Shown one piece after another: positions 25,079-33,665 of a stretch of DNA of 64,000 nt. Position numbers and translations under genes: made by a program. The stretch lies in the NCBI GenBank assembly GCA_035578005.1, contig DATJYK010000423.1, forward strand, positions 48,976-112,975, in the 5' to 3' direction. Below the pieces are notes generated by a model. The model ran no database searches. It saw only the letters and a list, made by a program, of their open reading frames with translations, and was not told the DNA's origin. Source of the DNA: Gp13-AA77 sp035578005. Its GTDB lineage: Bacteria > Acidobacteriota > Terriglobia > UBA7540. Within the stretch, counting starts at the first letter, position 1. The number at the start of each line of letters is the position of its first letter.

Positions 25079-25548
25079 GGATCTTGGGTTCGTTTCTTGG
25101 TGTCGTTGGGTTCGTTTGCCGATTTTGTGAGCAAAGTCTGCCTAAAAACTAGGTTCGTTTGGGTTCGTTTTTGTACTCGAATTTGGCCACTTTTTCGCAG
25201 TTATCTCTTATTGAATCTGTGCCTTACAGTTTTGGGTTCGTTTTTTCAACTCGTTTTGAAATAGGCCACCAAAATTGCGCTTAACATACTTAGCAACAAT
25301 AGGATACAAGTTTGGGTTCGTTTTCGGACAGCCTACCCCCCCGGGGGGGTGGTTACCATTGTAGTAATTTATGTACGATCATCTATCCTATAATTAGATA
25401 AACTGCTGCGCATCAATAAGATGCTGGCTTGACAAAAATAAGTCGTTTGTTTTCATATACATATTGACTTTGCGTCTTGTTGGAAAAGTGTTGCCCTTTG
25501 TTTTCAATAACCTCTTGGCTTCGTTCGTTAGGTCCTGATTCGCACCGC
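25079..25548 (+). repeat. GGGTTCGTTTT-array element B with iteron-like tail
   Basis: Fills the gap between the PerR-like gene and katG. At least six GGGTTCGTTT units lie at irregular spacing from 25083 to 25325, then a C7G7 palindrome (25334-25348). The AT-rich tail that follows matches element A. The block GGCTTGACAAAAATAAGTC is identical in both. Three CAATAA..CTTGGCTT-like repeats end at about 25430, 25470 and 25521 (40 and 51 bp apart; 40 and 50 in A). The ends are also alike: TTCGTTAggtcctGATTCGCA here, TTCGTTAaaatcttGATTCGCA in A. No coding sequence. Confidence 0.8.
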
Positions 25549-25556
25549 AGGCGGTC

Positions 25557-26009
25557 TTACGGCGGCCGGAGACCGCCGTTACGGCCAACGGGAAGCCTGC
25601 GCGGAGCGCACTTCGCGCACAGCCCCCGGAAAATGAGCTCGCACTCGCGAAGAACCCGCTTACCGAGGGAGCCCGAGCGGGGCTGCGGCACGTCGTACCA
25701 CTCCACGTCCTCAACTTTGCCGCAGCGGTCGCAGATAAAATGGTGATGCCGAATGCCCGTGGCATCGAATCGCGCGGCGCGGCCCTCCGCGGCCACTTCA
25801 CGCACCAGACCCGCCTGCACCAGGTCCCGCAGATTGTTGTAAGTCGTGGCCCTGGAACAACGCGGGTCCGCACGATTGACGGCTTTGAAGATTTCCGCCG
25901 CCGTGGGATGACGGGTCTGTTCCATCAACACCGCCATCACCGCATAGCGCTGCGGCGTGCACCGCAACCCGCTGCCCTCCAGGGATCTTTTAATCGCCTC
26001 GGCATCCAT
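25557..26009 (-). CDS. Fur/PerR-family regulator
   Basis: A 150-residue repressor: an N-terminal winged helix (~1-80, with GLRCTPQRYAVMAVL and SRATTYNNLRDLVQAGLV) and a C-terminal metal/dimerisation domain. Residues HHHFICDRCGKVEDVEW (about 88-104) carry the His/Asp regulatory ligands and the first CxxC; CAKC near residue 133 gives the second pair for the structural zinc. Sequence alone does not separate PerR from Fur, but katG downstream and a PerR-type box over its own promoter favour a peroxide sensor. The last ~14 residues (RRLPVGRNGGLRPP) run into a palindromic repeat and may be a recent extension. Confidence 0.88.
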   Translation of the reverse strand: MDAEAIKRSLEGSGLRCTPQRYAVMAVLMEQTRHPTAAEIFKAVNRADPRCSRATTYNNLRDLVQAGLVREVAAEGRAARFDATGIRHHHFICDRCGKVEDVEWYDVPQPRSGSLGKRVLRECELIFRGLCAKCAPRRLPVGRNGGLRPP

Positions 26010-26016
26010 GAAGAGT

Positions 26017-26047
26017 TTAGATTAAATCTAATGTGACATTTTGTCAA
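26017..26047 (-). promoter_or_regulatory. Promoter and PerR-type box of the Fur/PerR gene
   Basis: On the minus strand TTGACA (26047-26042), 17 bp, TAATCT (26024-26019) form a near-consensus sigma70-type promoter ~10 bp before the ATG. The perfect 7-1-7 palindrome TTAGATTAAATCTAA (26017-26031) covers the -10. This is the geometry of Fur-family boxes and implies autorepression. The leader would be only a few bases long. Confidence 0.65.
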
Positions 26048-26053
26048 AGACGC

Positions 26054-26331
26054 AGGCTTGAAATGGAACCCGCCCAGCCCTCGAGCCTACGTCTTAACCC
26101 ACTTCGAGGAGCTCGTCTTGATCTCCTCCACCACCTCGGCCAGAGCGCGGTTTTTCGAAAGGCGGAAGAGGGCATGAACATGGTCGCTGGTGCCTCCGAC
26201 TTTGAGGGCCGCAGAGCCATGGTTGTTGAGGACGGCGGCCAGATACGGGTGGGTTTGCTTCCGTAACGCTCCCAGCAGCAATGGCTCACGGCCTTTGGTG
26301 CTGAAGATCAGATGAACGTAAGTGATTGGCC
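26054..26331 (-). pseudogene. Truncated RAYT transposase, second copy
   Basis: Over 85% similar by eye to the transposase at 18.3-18.7 kb. Lesions: a ~10-bp deletion after MGQSL that shifts frame, a CAG-to-TAG stop after SSSKWVKT, and loss of everything after GGFH, including the catalytic-tyrosine region. The internal LLLGALRKQTHPYLAAVLNN is intact here and broken in the other copy. Confidence 0.8.
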
Positions 26332-26370
26332 CATTCGGATGACCCGCTCTAGTTCGCCCTTTCAGGTCTA

Positions 26371-26460
26371 CGATGTTTCATACTCCCTGGGTTTTCCCTG
26401 GGCGTTGCCCAGGGCTTTGTTAGTCCGGCCCTTCGGGCCTCAAAATGTACAAACTCCAGG
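26371..26460. repeat. REP block beside the RAYT remnant
   Basis: Nearly identical to 18759-18849: CCCTGGGTTTTCCCTGGGCG, TTGCCCAGGGCTTTG, then the GGCCCTTCGGGCC hairpin and AATGTACAAACTCCAG. A GGCGGTCTGTCACCGCC palindrome follows directly; the same palindrome borders the other copy near 18125 and occurs alone near 46005. Confidence 0.7.
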
Positions 26461-26936
26461 CGGCGGTCTGTCACCGCCGTGCTTAGGAATGAATGGCTTC
26501 GGCGGTTACGGACCGCCGGTACAGCCCGCGAACCGGATTTGTTCACATCTTCCCACCCCGTGGTGCGGCTCAAAGCTGACCAGATCGTCGTCCGAAGACC
26601 GCGGCGGCGCGCCCAGGAGGGCCAATCTATGGGTGTAACACCCATAAACCCTCCGTCAGCCCGCCTCCATCCGCCCGCGCGCGTCTACGGGGCAAATGGC
26701 GAATTTTCACGATGCCGCCATACGGCGTCATTTGCGGCGTCGTTCACGGAGGTGTTGCGGTATCTGGCGCCCACTAATCCCAGCCTGGTTTTGCGACTGG
26801 CCGGCAAGCAAGGGTGAAGCGCTATCGTAAAACTAGTGCTCAGTTGTCCGCCCTTGATCCCTCCGTACAGGCTGACATATGATGTTCCCCTCTTACAGGT
26901 CTATCAGCTCAAGTTTGGGAAGCACGGAAGACATTC
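26461..26936. other. Intergenic stretch before the amidohydrolase operon
   Basis: After the palindrome at 26461-26520 (GGCGGTTACGGACCGCC) I see no gene, RNA or convincing promoter. Short open frames here show no family features. Confidence 0.4.
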
Positions 26937-26951
26937 TTGGAGGAGCGCGCG

Positions 26952-28679
26952 ATGGCGAGTGTTGTTAAACCGCGAGGCCGGACTTGGAGTTTTTCAGTGG
27001 CGGTGTTGCTGGCGGCCCTCGCAGTGGTCGCGATTCCCCGTGCTCGGGCCGAGGAGCCGCGATACTTTGCCATCCGCAATGCGCACATCGTTCCCGTCTC
27101 CGGCCCCGTGATCAACAGCGGCACGGTGGTAATGGCCAAAGGGTTGATCGTGGCGGTGGGTGAGAACGTAACCATTCCTCCCGAAGCCTGGGTAATCGAC
27201 GGCAAGGGCCTGACGGTCTATCCCGGCTTCATCAACGCCCTTAGCGACATCGGCTTGGGCGCGCCTGCTCCTCCGGCAGGGGCGGGGACAGGCAGCGGTG
27301 GTGGCGGTCCCGGTCGGGGCCAGCCGCAGGCCCCGGTTTCGCGCGGTCCCGAAGACCGGCCGGCCACAACACCATGGACCAACGCCGCGGACGAACTGAA
27401 GTTGGATGACAAGCGCATCGAGACCTGGCGCAACGCCGGCTTCACTTCGACCCTAGCGACTCCGACCACCGGCATTTTCCCTGGCGAGGGAGCGCTCGTG
27501 AATCTCGCCGGGGAACGCACCAGTGACATGGTGGTGGCAGCCCCCGCCACGCTCATGATCACGCTACAGCCCATGCGCGGCTTCGGGAATTTTCCGGACT
27601 CGCTGATGGGCGTGCTTTCCTACGTCCGCCAGGTGTTCCTGGACACGAACTGGTACAACCAGGCCGAGGCCGTCTACTCGGCGCACCCGGCCGGCCTGGA
27701 GAGGCCCGCCTATGACCGCACCGAGGTGGCGGTGAGCGATAACTTGCGCGCGGGCCGTCCCGTGATGTTGCCGGGCAACACGGCGCAGGAGATTCGTCGG
27801 ACGCTGGTGCTGGCCGATCGTTTGGGTGTAAAGACCGTGGTCTACGGCGGTCAGCAAGGTTACGCCGCAGCGGACGAACTCGCCGCCGCGAAAGCTCCGG
27901 TGTTGGTGAATTTGAAGTGGCCGGAAAAGCCGAAGGACGCGGACCCCGAGGCCGAGGACCCGTTGCGCGAGCTCCGCTTCCGCGACCGCGCGCCTTCGTC
28001 TCCGGCGGCCCTGCAGAAGGCAGGGGTGAAGTTTGCCTTCTATTTCGAAGGAACTGGTTCACCCAAGGACGCCTTGAAGAACGCGAAGAAGGCTATCGAT
28101 GCGGGCCTCGCCCCCGACGCCGCCGTGCGCGCTTTCACGCTGAGTGCGGCCGAGATTCTGGGGGTCGGCAACCGGCTGGGCTCCATCGAGCCCGGCAAGA
28201 TCGCCAATCTCGTCGTCACCGACGGCGACCTTTTCAACGAAAAGACCAAGGTGAAGATGACCTTCATCGACGGCCGGCGTTACGAAGTCCATGCGCCTGC
28301 GCGTCCCACGGAGCCGCCCACGATTAAGCTGACGGGTGCCTGGAAGCTCGACTTCACCAGCCCCCACGGACCCGAGTCAGCTTCGGCCAACCTGACCATG
28401 GCGACAGACGGCACGCTGACGGGGTCGCTCACCGGCACCTCCGGCACCATCATGAGAACGCTCGGCACGGTTTCGGTCTCCGATGGCTGGGTGAGTGGAA
28501 ACAAATTCAGCTTCACGGTGAGCGTGCCCATGGAAGGCAGTCCCATGGATGTGATCTTCAGCGGCACGCTCGAAGGCGACCAGATGAAAGGGACGGTGAG
28601 CGGCGGGGGAGTGTCTGCAGACTTCACGGGCTCGCACCCCAGCACGGCGGATGAAAAGACGCCAAAGGAGGCTGAATAA
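26952..28679 (+). CDS. Exported amidohydrolase-family protein lacking the HxH motif
   Basis: A 575-residue protein with a signal peptide (WSFSVAVLLAALAVVAIPRARA, then EEP). The ATG at 26952 has GGAGG 8 bp upstream. The amidohydrolase composite domain is recognisable (NAHIVPVSGPVINSGTVVMA, GKGLTVYPGFINAL; C-terminal LGSIEPGKIANLVVTDGDLF). At the place where the family has HxH after PGFID it reads NALSDIGL, so the binuclear metal site is probably absent. The last ~120 residues are a Gly/Ser/Thr-rich beta domain (GTLTGSLTGTSGTIMRTLG, MKGTVSGGGVSADF). The next gene starts immediately after the stop. Confidence 0.8.
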   Translation: MASVVKPRGRTWSFSVAVLLAALAVVAIPRARAEEPRYFAIRNAHIVPVSGPVINSGTVVMAKGLIVAVGENVTIPPEAWVIDGKGLTVYPGFINALSDIGLGAPAPPAGAGTGSGGGGPGRGQPQAPVSRGPEDRPATTPWTNAADELKLDDKRIETWRNAGFTSTLATPTTGIFPGEGALVNLAGERTSDMVVAAPATLMITLQPMRGFGNFPDSLMGVLSYVRQVFLDTNWYNQAEAVYSAHPAGLERPAYDRTEVAVSDNLRAGRPVMLPGNTAQEIRRTLVLADRLGVKTVVYGGQQGYAAADELAAAKAPVLVNLKWPEKPKDADPEAEDPLRELRFRDRAPSSPAALQKAGVKFAFYFEGTGSPKDALKNAKKAIDAGLAPDAAVRAFTLSAAEILGVGNRLGSIEPGKIANLVVTDGDLFNEKTKVKMTFIDGRRYEVHAPARPTEPPTIKLTGAWKLDFTSPHGPESASANLTMATDGTLTGSLTGTSGTIMRTLGTVSVSDGWVSGNKFSFTVSVPMEGSPMDVIFSGTLEGDQMKGTVSGGGVSADFTGSHPSTADEKTPKEAE

Positions 28680-30095
28680 ATGGGGCGCGCGCGATACTCG
28701 ACGGTCGCAAAGATGCTGCTCTCCCTCCTCGCGGCGGGCGCCGTGGTGGCCTACGGCGCTGACGTCACGCTCATCAAGAACGGGACCATCCTGACGGTGA
28801 CAAAGGGAACCATTGAAAACGGCGACGTGCTGGTCCGCGATGGCAAAATCGCCGAGGTCGGCAAGGGTTTGACGGCGCCCGCCGGCGCGCAGGTGATCGA
28901 CGCGACCGGCCAATATGTAATGCCCGGCATCATCGACTGCCATTCGCACATCGCAATCGCGGGAGGCGTGAACGAGGGCAGCATCAGTGTCTCCTCCATG
29001 GCGAACACCGCGGACGTGCTTAACCCGGAGGACATCAACATCTATCGCGATCTGGCCGGTGGCGTGACGGTCGCCAATATCCTGCATGGCAGCGCGAACT
29101 CCATCGGCGGGCAGACCATCGTCATCAAGCTGCGCTGGGGCAAGCCGGCCAAGGACCTTCCCTTCCAGGGCGCGCTCCCCGGCATCAAGTTCGCGCTCGG
29201 AGAGAATCCCAAACGATCCGGGTTCTCCATTCCCGGCGCAGGCCAGCGCTATCCCTCGACGCGCATGGGCGTGACGGATGTCATCCGCGAGGCCTTCGCC
29301 GAAGCGGTCGATTACCGCAAGGCGTGGGACGAATACAACCGGAAAAAGGCGGCCGGCGAGGCGAACCTCATCCCGCCACGGCGCGACCTGAAAATGGAGC
29401 CGCTGGTAGAGGTGCTGGAAGGCAAGCGCCTGGTGCACATCCACTGCTATCGCTCTGACGAAATCCTGCAGATGATCCGCGTGGCTGACGAGTTTCACTT
29501 CAAAGTGGCGACCTTTCAGCACGTGCTCGAAGGTTACAAGATAGCGGACGAAATCGCCAAGAGCGGCGCCGGCGCCTCCACGTTCTCGGATTGGTGGGCT
29601 TACAAAATGGAGGCCTACGACGCCATTCCCTACAACGCCGCGCTGATGACGGAACGCGGCGTGGTGGTGTCGATCAATTCCGACGACGCCGAAGAGGCCA
29701 CACACCTGAATCAGGAAGCCGCCAAAACCATAAAGTGGGGCGGGCTCTCGCATGACGAAGCGCTGAAGCTGGTAACCATCAACCCCGCTATCCAACTGCA
29801 CGTGGCGGACCGCGTGGGCTCAATTGAGGCCGGTAAAGACGCCGACATCGCGATCTACAACAAGGATCCGCTCAGCGTTTACTCGGTAGTTCAAAAGGTG
29901 CTGATCGACGGTCAGGTGTACTTCGACCGGCAGCAGGACATTGCTCATCGCGCTACGCTGGCGAGTGAGAAGAGGGCGCTCGAGGAAAAGGAGAAGAAGG
30001 CCGCCGAGGCCTCCAAGAGACCTGAGAAGCCCAAGGGCGGGCCACCCAAGAAACCCGGCGCGCCGGACGATGAGGCGAAGGCCCCCGCTGTATGA
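28680..30095 (+). CDS. Exported amidohydrolase with intact metal motif
   Basis: A 471-residue protein. The signal peptide (MLLSLLAAGAVVAYGA) is followed by the imidazolonepropionase-like amidohydrolase fold: GTIENGDVLVRDGKIAEVGK, MPGIIDCHSHIAIAGG with the HxH pair, HIHCYRSDEILQMI (later His ligand), FQHVLEGYKIADEI, and INSDDAEEATHLNQEA with the catalytic Asp. The C-terminus is a Lys/Glu/Pro-rich tail (EEKEKKAAEASKRPEKPKGG). Likely a periplasmic hydrolase of a cyclic amide or dipeptide; substrate unknown. It starts on the base after the upstream stop, so translation is probably coupled. Confidence 0.87.
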   Translation: MGRARYSTVAKMLLSLLAAGAVVAYGADVTLIKNGTILTVTKGTIENGDVLVRDGKIAEVGKGLTAPAGAQVIDATGQYVMPGIIDCHSHIAIAGGVNEGSISVSSMANTADVLNPEDINIYRDLAGGVTVANILHGSANSIGGQTIVIKLRWGKPAKDLPFQGALPGIKFALGENPKRSGFSIPGAGQRYPSTRMGVTDVIREAFAEAVDYRKAWDEYNRKKAAGEANLIPPRRDLKMEPLVEVLEGKRLVHIHCYRSDEILQMIRVADEFHFKVATFQHVLEGYKIADEIAKSGAGASTFSDWWAYKMEAYDAIPYNAALMTERGVVVSINSDDAEEATHLNQEAAKTIKWGGLSHDEALKLVTINPAIQLHVADRVGSIEAGKDADIAIYNKDPLSVYSVVQKVLIDGQVYFDRQQDIAHRATLASEKRALEEKEKKAAEASKRPEKPKGGPPKKPGAPDDEAKAPAV

Positions 30096-30177
30096 AAACT
30101 CGAATTGGGTGCCTGCCCGGTGTGGACCCCTGCCTACGCGGGGGTGACATCGTGGGGCTTACGGGCTCGACCCTCGC

Positions 30178-30210
30178 GCCGTCATTCCCGCGAAGGCGGG
30201 AATCCACGAG
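30178..30210. repeat. GTCATTCCCGCGAAGGCGGG repeat
   Basis: A single hairpin-forming copy of the dispersed palindrome also found as an inverted pair near 17.6 kb. It lies in the 187-bp gap between the second and third amidohydrolase genes. A weaker relative (CCTGCCTACGCGGGGGTGAC) is at 30128-30147. Confidence 0.6.
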
Positions 30211-30282
30211 TTTCGCAGAGACGGCTCAGCAGCGCACCAGCGAACTCATTCTAGGCGCGCCGACGTCGAAGGAGATGTTCGA

Positions 30283-31623
30283 ATGAAACTTTCGTTGAGA
30301 AGGTTCGCTGCGATGGCCGCGGTTCTCGCAGCCGTGCTGCCCCTTGCCCACTCGCTCCGGACCACTGCAGCGCCGCCGGCCGCCGCGGCGCACGTCTATG
30401 CCATTCGCGGCGCCAAGGTCTACACTCTGGCCGGAGCGCCGGTGGAAAACGGCACGGTCGTGATCCGCGACGGCAAAATTGCTGCGGTTGGCAGTAACGT
30501 GCAGGCTCCTGCTGACGCCCAAGTGATCGACGCAACAGGTCTCGAAGTTTATCCCGGTCTGTTTGACGCCATCAGCAACCTTGGACTGGTGGAAGTCAAC
30601 GCCGTGGCCGCAACCGTTGATACCACCGATGTGGGCCCCTATAACCCGCAGCTTGTGGCCATGACCGCGGTTCATCCCGAGAGTGAGTTGATCCCGGTGG
30701 CTCGCGCCAGCGGCATCACCCACGCGCTCGCTGCACCCGGCGGCGGGGGCGGCGTGATTCCCGGCCAGGCATCCGCTATCAACCTGGCGGGCTGGACGAT
30801 CGATGACATGCTCATTCGCCGCTCGGTGGCGATGGTGGTGAACTGGCCTACGCTCGAGACGCGCAGCTTTGACTTCGCTACTTTCAGCGTGAAGGAGCGG
30901 CCCTTTACCGAGATCAAGCAGGAATACGACAAGAAGGTCGATGAGCTGGCGGATTGGCTCGAAAGAGCGCGGCATTACGCACAGGCCATGGAGAAGGGAT
31001 CGAGTGCAAACTACGACCGCGACCTGAAACTCGAAGCTTTGGTTCCCGTGGTGCGGGCCGAGCTTCCCGTGCTGGTTATGGCTGAGCAAAAGCGGGCGAT
31101 TCGCGACGCCGTGGACTTCGCTCGAAAGCAAAAGATCAAGATGATTCTGGCCGGCGCTTCCGAGGCGTACCAGGTGAAGGACCTGCTGGCCGCAAACCAC
31201 ATCCCGGTGGTTCTCGGTTTCACGCAGTCTAACCCCGACGATGAGGACGCGCCTTATGACCAGTCCTACGCCACGCCCGGCGAGTTGCACGCCGCCGGCA
31301 TCAACTTTGCGTTTGCCAGCGTTGGAGGGGAGTTTGATGCTGCCTGGGCGCGGCGCCTGCCCTATCAGGCCGCTAATGCGGTAGCCTACGGCCTGCCTTA
31401 TGACGAGGCCTTGAAGGCGGTGACGCTCTATCCCGCCCAGATCTTCGGCCTTGCTGACCAGTTGGGCACGATCGAGCCCGGAAAGATGGCTGACCTCATC
31501 GTCACCGACGGCGACCCGCTCGCCATCCAGACCCAGATTCGGTATTTGTTCATCAAAGGCGAGCTGACCTCGACCGAGAACAAACAGTCCGACCTGTACG
31601 AGAAATACCGCAAGCGGCCTTAG
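30283..31623 (+). CDS. Exported amidohydrolase-family protein lacking the HxH motif
   Basis: A 446-residue protein with a signal peptide (LRRFAAMAAVLAAVLPLAHS). The N- and C-terminal beta segments are those of the amidohydrolase family (GAKVYTLAGAPVENGTVVIR, GLEVYPGLFDAISN, LGTIEPGKMADLIVTDGDPL), but no HxH follows YPGLFDA. It resembles the first member of the trio more than the second. A protein-protein partner role with the intact middle enzyme is possible but unproven. It is separated from the middle gene by 187 bp containing a repeat. Confidence 0.8.
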   Translation: MKLSLRRFAAMAAVLAAVLPLAHSLRTTAAPPAAAAHVYAIRGAKVYTLAGAPVENGTVVIRDGKIAAVGSNVQAPADAQVIDATGLEVYPGLFDAISNLGLVEVNAVAATVDTTDVGPYNPQLVAMTAVHPESELIPVARASGITHALAAPGGGGGVIPGQASAINLAGWTIDDMLIRRSVAMVVNWPTLETRSFDFATFSVKERPFTEIKQEYDKKVDELADWLERARHYAQAMEKGSSANYDRDLKLEALVPVVRAELPVLVMAEQKRAIRDAVDFARKQKIKMILAGASEAYQVKDLLAANHIPVVLGFTQSNPDDEDAPYDQSYATPGELHAAGINFAFASVGGEFDAAWARRLPYQAANAVAYGLPYDEALKAVTLYPAQIFGLADQLGTIEPGKMADLIVTDGDPLAIQTQIRYLFIKGELTSTENKQSDLYEKYRKRP

Positions 31624-31661
31624 CGTCAGATCAGCACGGGCGCGTCAGGATTGTGCGATTG

Positions 31662-32378
31662 CTATCCGGTGGTCTTTACCGCCCAATGCAGTCCGATGCC
31701 GCCAAAAATGTGCGCGCGCGCCTCCACGTGCGTGTAGCCGGTCCGGCGTAGTAACGAAGAAAATTCCTCAACCGAGACGAAGCTGCGAATTGAATCTGGA
31801 ATGTAGGTGTAGATGCGCGCGCGCTTGTGCAGCAGCAGACCCCAGAGCGCGCCTTGCGCGTAGAGGTAAGCAAGATAGAGACGTCGCAGGACGCGGTTGG
31901 TGGGCAGGAAGAAATCCAGGCTCACCATCATTCCGCCCAGGCGAGTGACGCGCGCAATTTCTCGCACCGCCGCATTCAGGTTAGGGAAATTACGCAAGCC
32001 GTAGCCGACGAAAACACAATGGAACGAGCCGTCAGGGAAAGGCAGCGCCCCAGCGTCACCACACACCGCCTCTTTCAGACCTCGCTTGCGCGCAAGACGC
32101 AGCATGAGTTCGGTGAGATCAACGGCGATCGCTCTCGCCCCGGGCACGCGGTCGAGCACAAGTTGCGAGAAGTCGCCGGTGCCGGAGGCCAGGTCTAACA
32201 CCACCGCTCCTTCCGGGAGCAGCGCTTTCGCCACCCCGGCTCGCTTCCACCGCCGGTCCATACCGTAGGAGAAAATGCGGGTGACGAAGTCGTAGCGCGG
32301 CGCGATGGTTCCGAACATCGCGCTCATCAAGCGCCGGTCCTGCCGTTCCTCAGGAGGGGGCATAGGGGCGTAATTCAT
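31662..32378 (-). CDS. menG: Demethylmenaquinone/ubiquinone methyltransferase
   Basis: A 238-residue SAM-dependent methyltransferase of the UbiE/MenG family, last step of menaquinone synthesis. Motifs: MFGTIAPRYDFVTRIFSYGM with RRWKR at the start, the SAM site VLDLASGTGDFS (~61-72), GDAGALPFPDGSFHCVFVGY plus GLRNF (~105-129), and a C-terminal segment GGIGLHWAVK. Length matches the family. Its ATG overlaps the stop of the Rieske gene by one base (TAATG), so the two are coupled. The ubiE symbol would also be valid; menaquinone is the usual quinone in this phylum. Confidence 0.9.
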   Translation of the reverse strand: MNYAPMPPPEERQDRRLMSAMFGTIAPRYDFVTRIFSYGMDRRWKRAGVAKALLPEGAVVLDLASGTGDFSQLVLDRVPGARAIAVDLTELMLRLARKRGLKEAVCGDAGALPFPDGSFHCVFVGYGLRNFPNLNAAVREIARVTRLGGMMVSLDFFLPTNRVLRRLYLAYLYAQGALWGLLLHKRARIYTYIPDSIRSFVSVEEFSSLLRRTGYTHVEARAHIFGGIGLHWAVKTTG

Positions 32379-33505
32379 TAGCGGGCGGAAGCAGCCATCA
32401 AGCCGCGCCTCAAGTCAGCAGCCAGCAGCCGGTGGAAAAGGTGCTCGCCTGCCTCGCGGCGCACCGAAAGGCGTCCCGCGCCGTAAGCGCGCGAGTGCAG
32501 TCCGCGCTGCACGCTTTCGCAGATGGCCGTGTCTTCATCCTGCACGCGGTCGCTGACGGCAATACTCTGGCGGTTGTATTCGCGGCCGGTCTCACCGGCG
32601 TCCGCGAAATAGAAGTCGAAGGTCACCGTGCAGCCGCCGACTCCGTCCGGCAGCACCAGGTTCGTATCGAGATAGCCTTCATACCAATTCAGCATAAAGT
32701 TCGGATACTGCCACAGGTAGTAAGCGCGATCGCCGTGGCGGGTGGCGGCGGCGTCCGGATCGGCGTCTCCCGCGCGGCGGACTGGACTCGATTGCACTGA
32801 ATGACGTTCGTCGTTCTCGATGGTGTAATGCGCGTAGTCGATCACGCTGTTCAGGCCCTTGTGCATGTGCGGTACGTGATAACCGCCGTCGAGGTAGTTA
32901 TCAACATACACTTTCCAGTTGCACTTCAACGCGTAGACGCGGCGCTCAAAGAACTCCAGCTTCTCAAGTGCGAGCGGCCGCACTCGATCGACTAAGCGCG
33001 CCAGGAAATCTTTGAGCGGCGCAGCTCTCTCATCAAGACTCACCCAGACGAACTTCTCCCATGCCGCCACGCGAGTTTCCACGAGTCCGTTTGCGGCGCG
33101 GTCAAAGCATTTTACGCCGTCGAAGTCGGTTACGCCCTTGAGTGCGCCGTCGAGTCCGTACGTCCAGCCATGATAGGGGCAGCGGAAGTTGGTTGCCGTA
33201 CCTTCGGCGCTCCAGGCTACGGCGGTGGCGTGATGCCGGCAAACGTTATAAAAGGCGCGCAACACACCATCCGTGCCGCGCGCCACCAAAATGGGCTCGC
33301 CGGCCACTTCGGCCGTGAAGTACTGGCCGGATCTCGCCACCTGATCGAGGCGTCCCACCACCTGCCACGTCTGTCCGAACACGTAATCGCGCTCGAGGTC
33401 TGCGATCCGTTCATCGGTGTACCAGCTTCCGGGAATGGTCGAGGCTTCAGCAAGCGGGGCAGCGGCGTTGTAGCTGTCAAGAATGGCTTGGAGCAGTGCG
33501 TCCAT
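32378..33505 (-). CDS. Rieske non-heme iron oxygenase, large subunit
   Basis: A 375-residue aromatic-ring-hydroxylating-dioxygenase-type alpha subunit. The Rieske [2Fe-2S] ligands are C89 and H91 (VCRHHATAV) and C109 and H112 (RCPYHGWTYGLDG). The mononuclear iron site is in NWKVYVDNYLDGGYHVPHMH (H210, H215 and a later Asp). The DNYLDGGYHVPH form resembles the choline/carnitine monooxygenase branch rather than ring dioxygenases. No reductase gene is nearby. Coupled to menG by a one-base overlap, which hints at a quinone- or membrane-related substrate, but this is speculation. Confidence 0.88.
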   Translation of the reverse strand: MDALLQAILDSYNAAAPLAEASTIPGSWYTDERIADLERDYVFGQTWQVVGRLDQVARSGQYFTAEVAGEPILVARGTDGVLRAFYNVCRHHATAVAWSAEGTATNFRCPYHGWTYGLDGALKGVTDFDGVKCFDRAANGLVETRVAAWEKFVWVSLDERAAPLKDFLARLVDRVRPLALEKLEFFERRVYALKCNWKVYVDNYLDGGYHVPHMHKGLNSVIDYAHYTIENDERHSVQSSPVRRAGDADPDAAATRHGDRAYYLWQYPNFMLNWYEGYLDTNLVLPDGVGGCTVTFDFYFADAGETGREYNRQSIAVSDRVQDEDTAICESVQRGLHSRAYGAGRLSVRREAGEHLFHRLLAADLRRGLMAASAR

Positions 33506-33665
33506 GGTACTCTCCGGCGGCCTCGATGCATTCCACGGCTGCAGATGCCGATCGATTATGATAGCCGCTCCAGGGCAATTTGTGCTTTTCGAGGCGCACG
33601 AGCTTGTTTGGAAACCTGGGAGGAAGTGCGGACTTCGGCAGGCAGCCAGCTCATCAGTTATAAGG

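Noticed and set aside
25386..25402. PerR-like box before katG (TATAATTAGATAA)
   Set aside because: The dyad is poor, and the sequence belongs to the element B tail with a counterpart in element A.
28377..29801. 474-codon frame antisense to the second amidohydrolase
   Set aside because: Same reasoning; it spans two well-supported genes and lacks a ribosome site.
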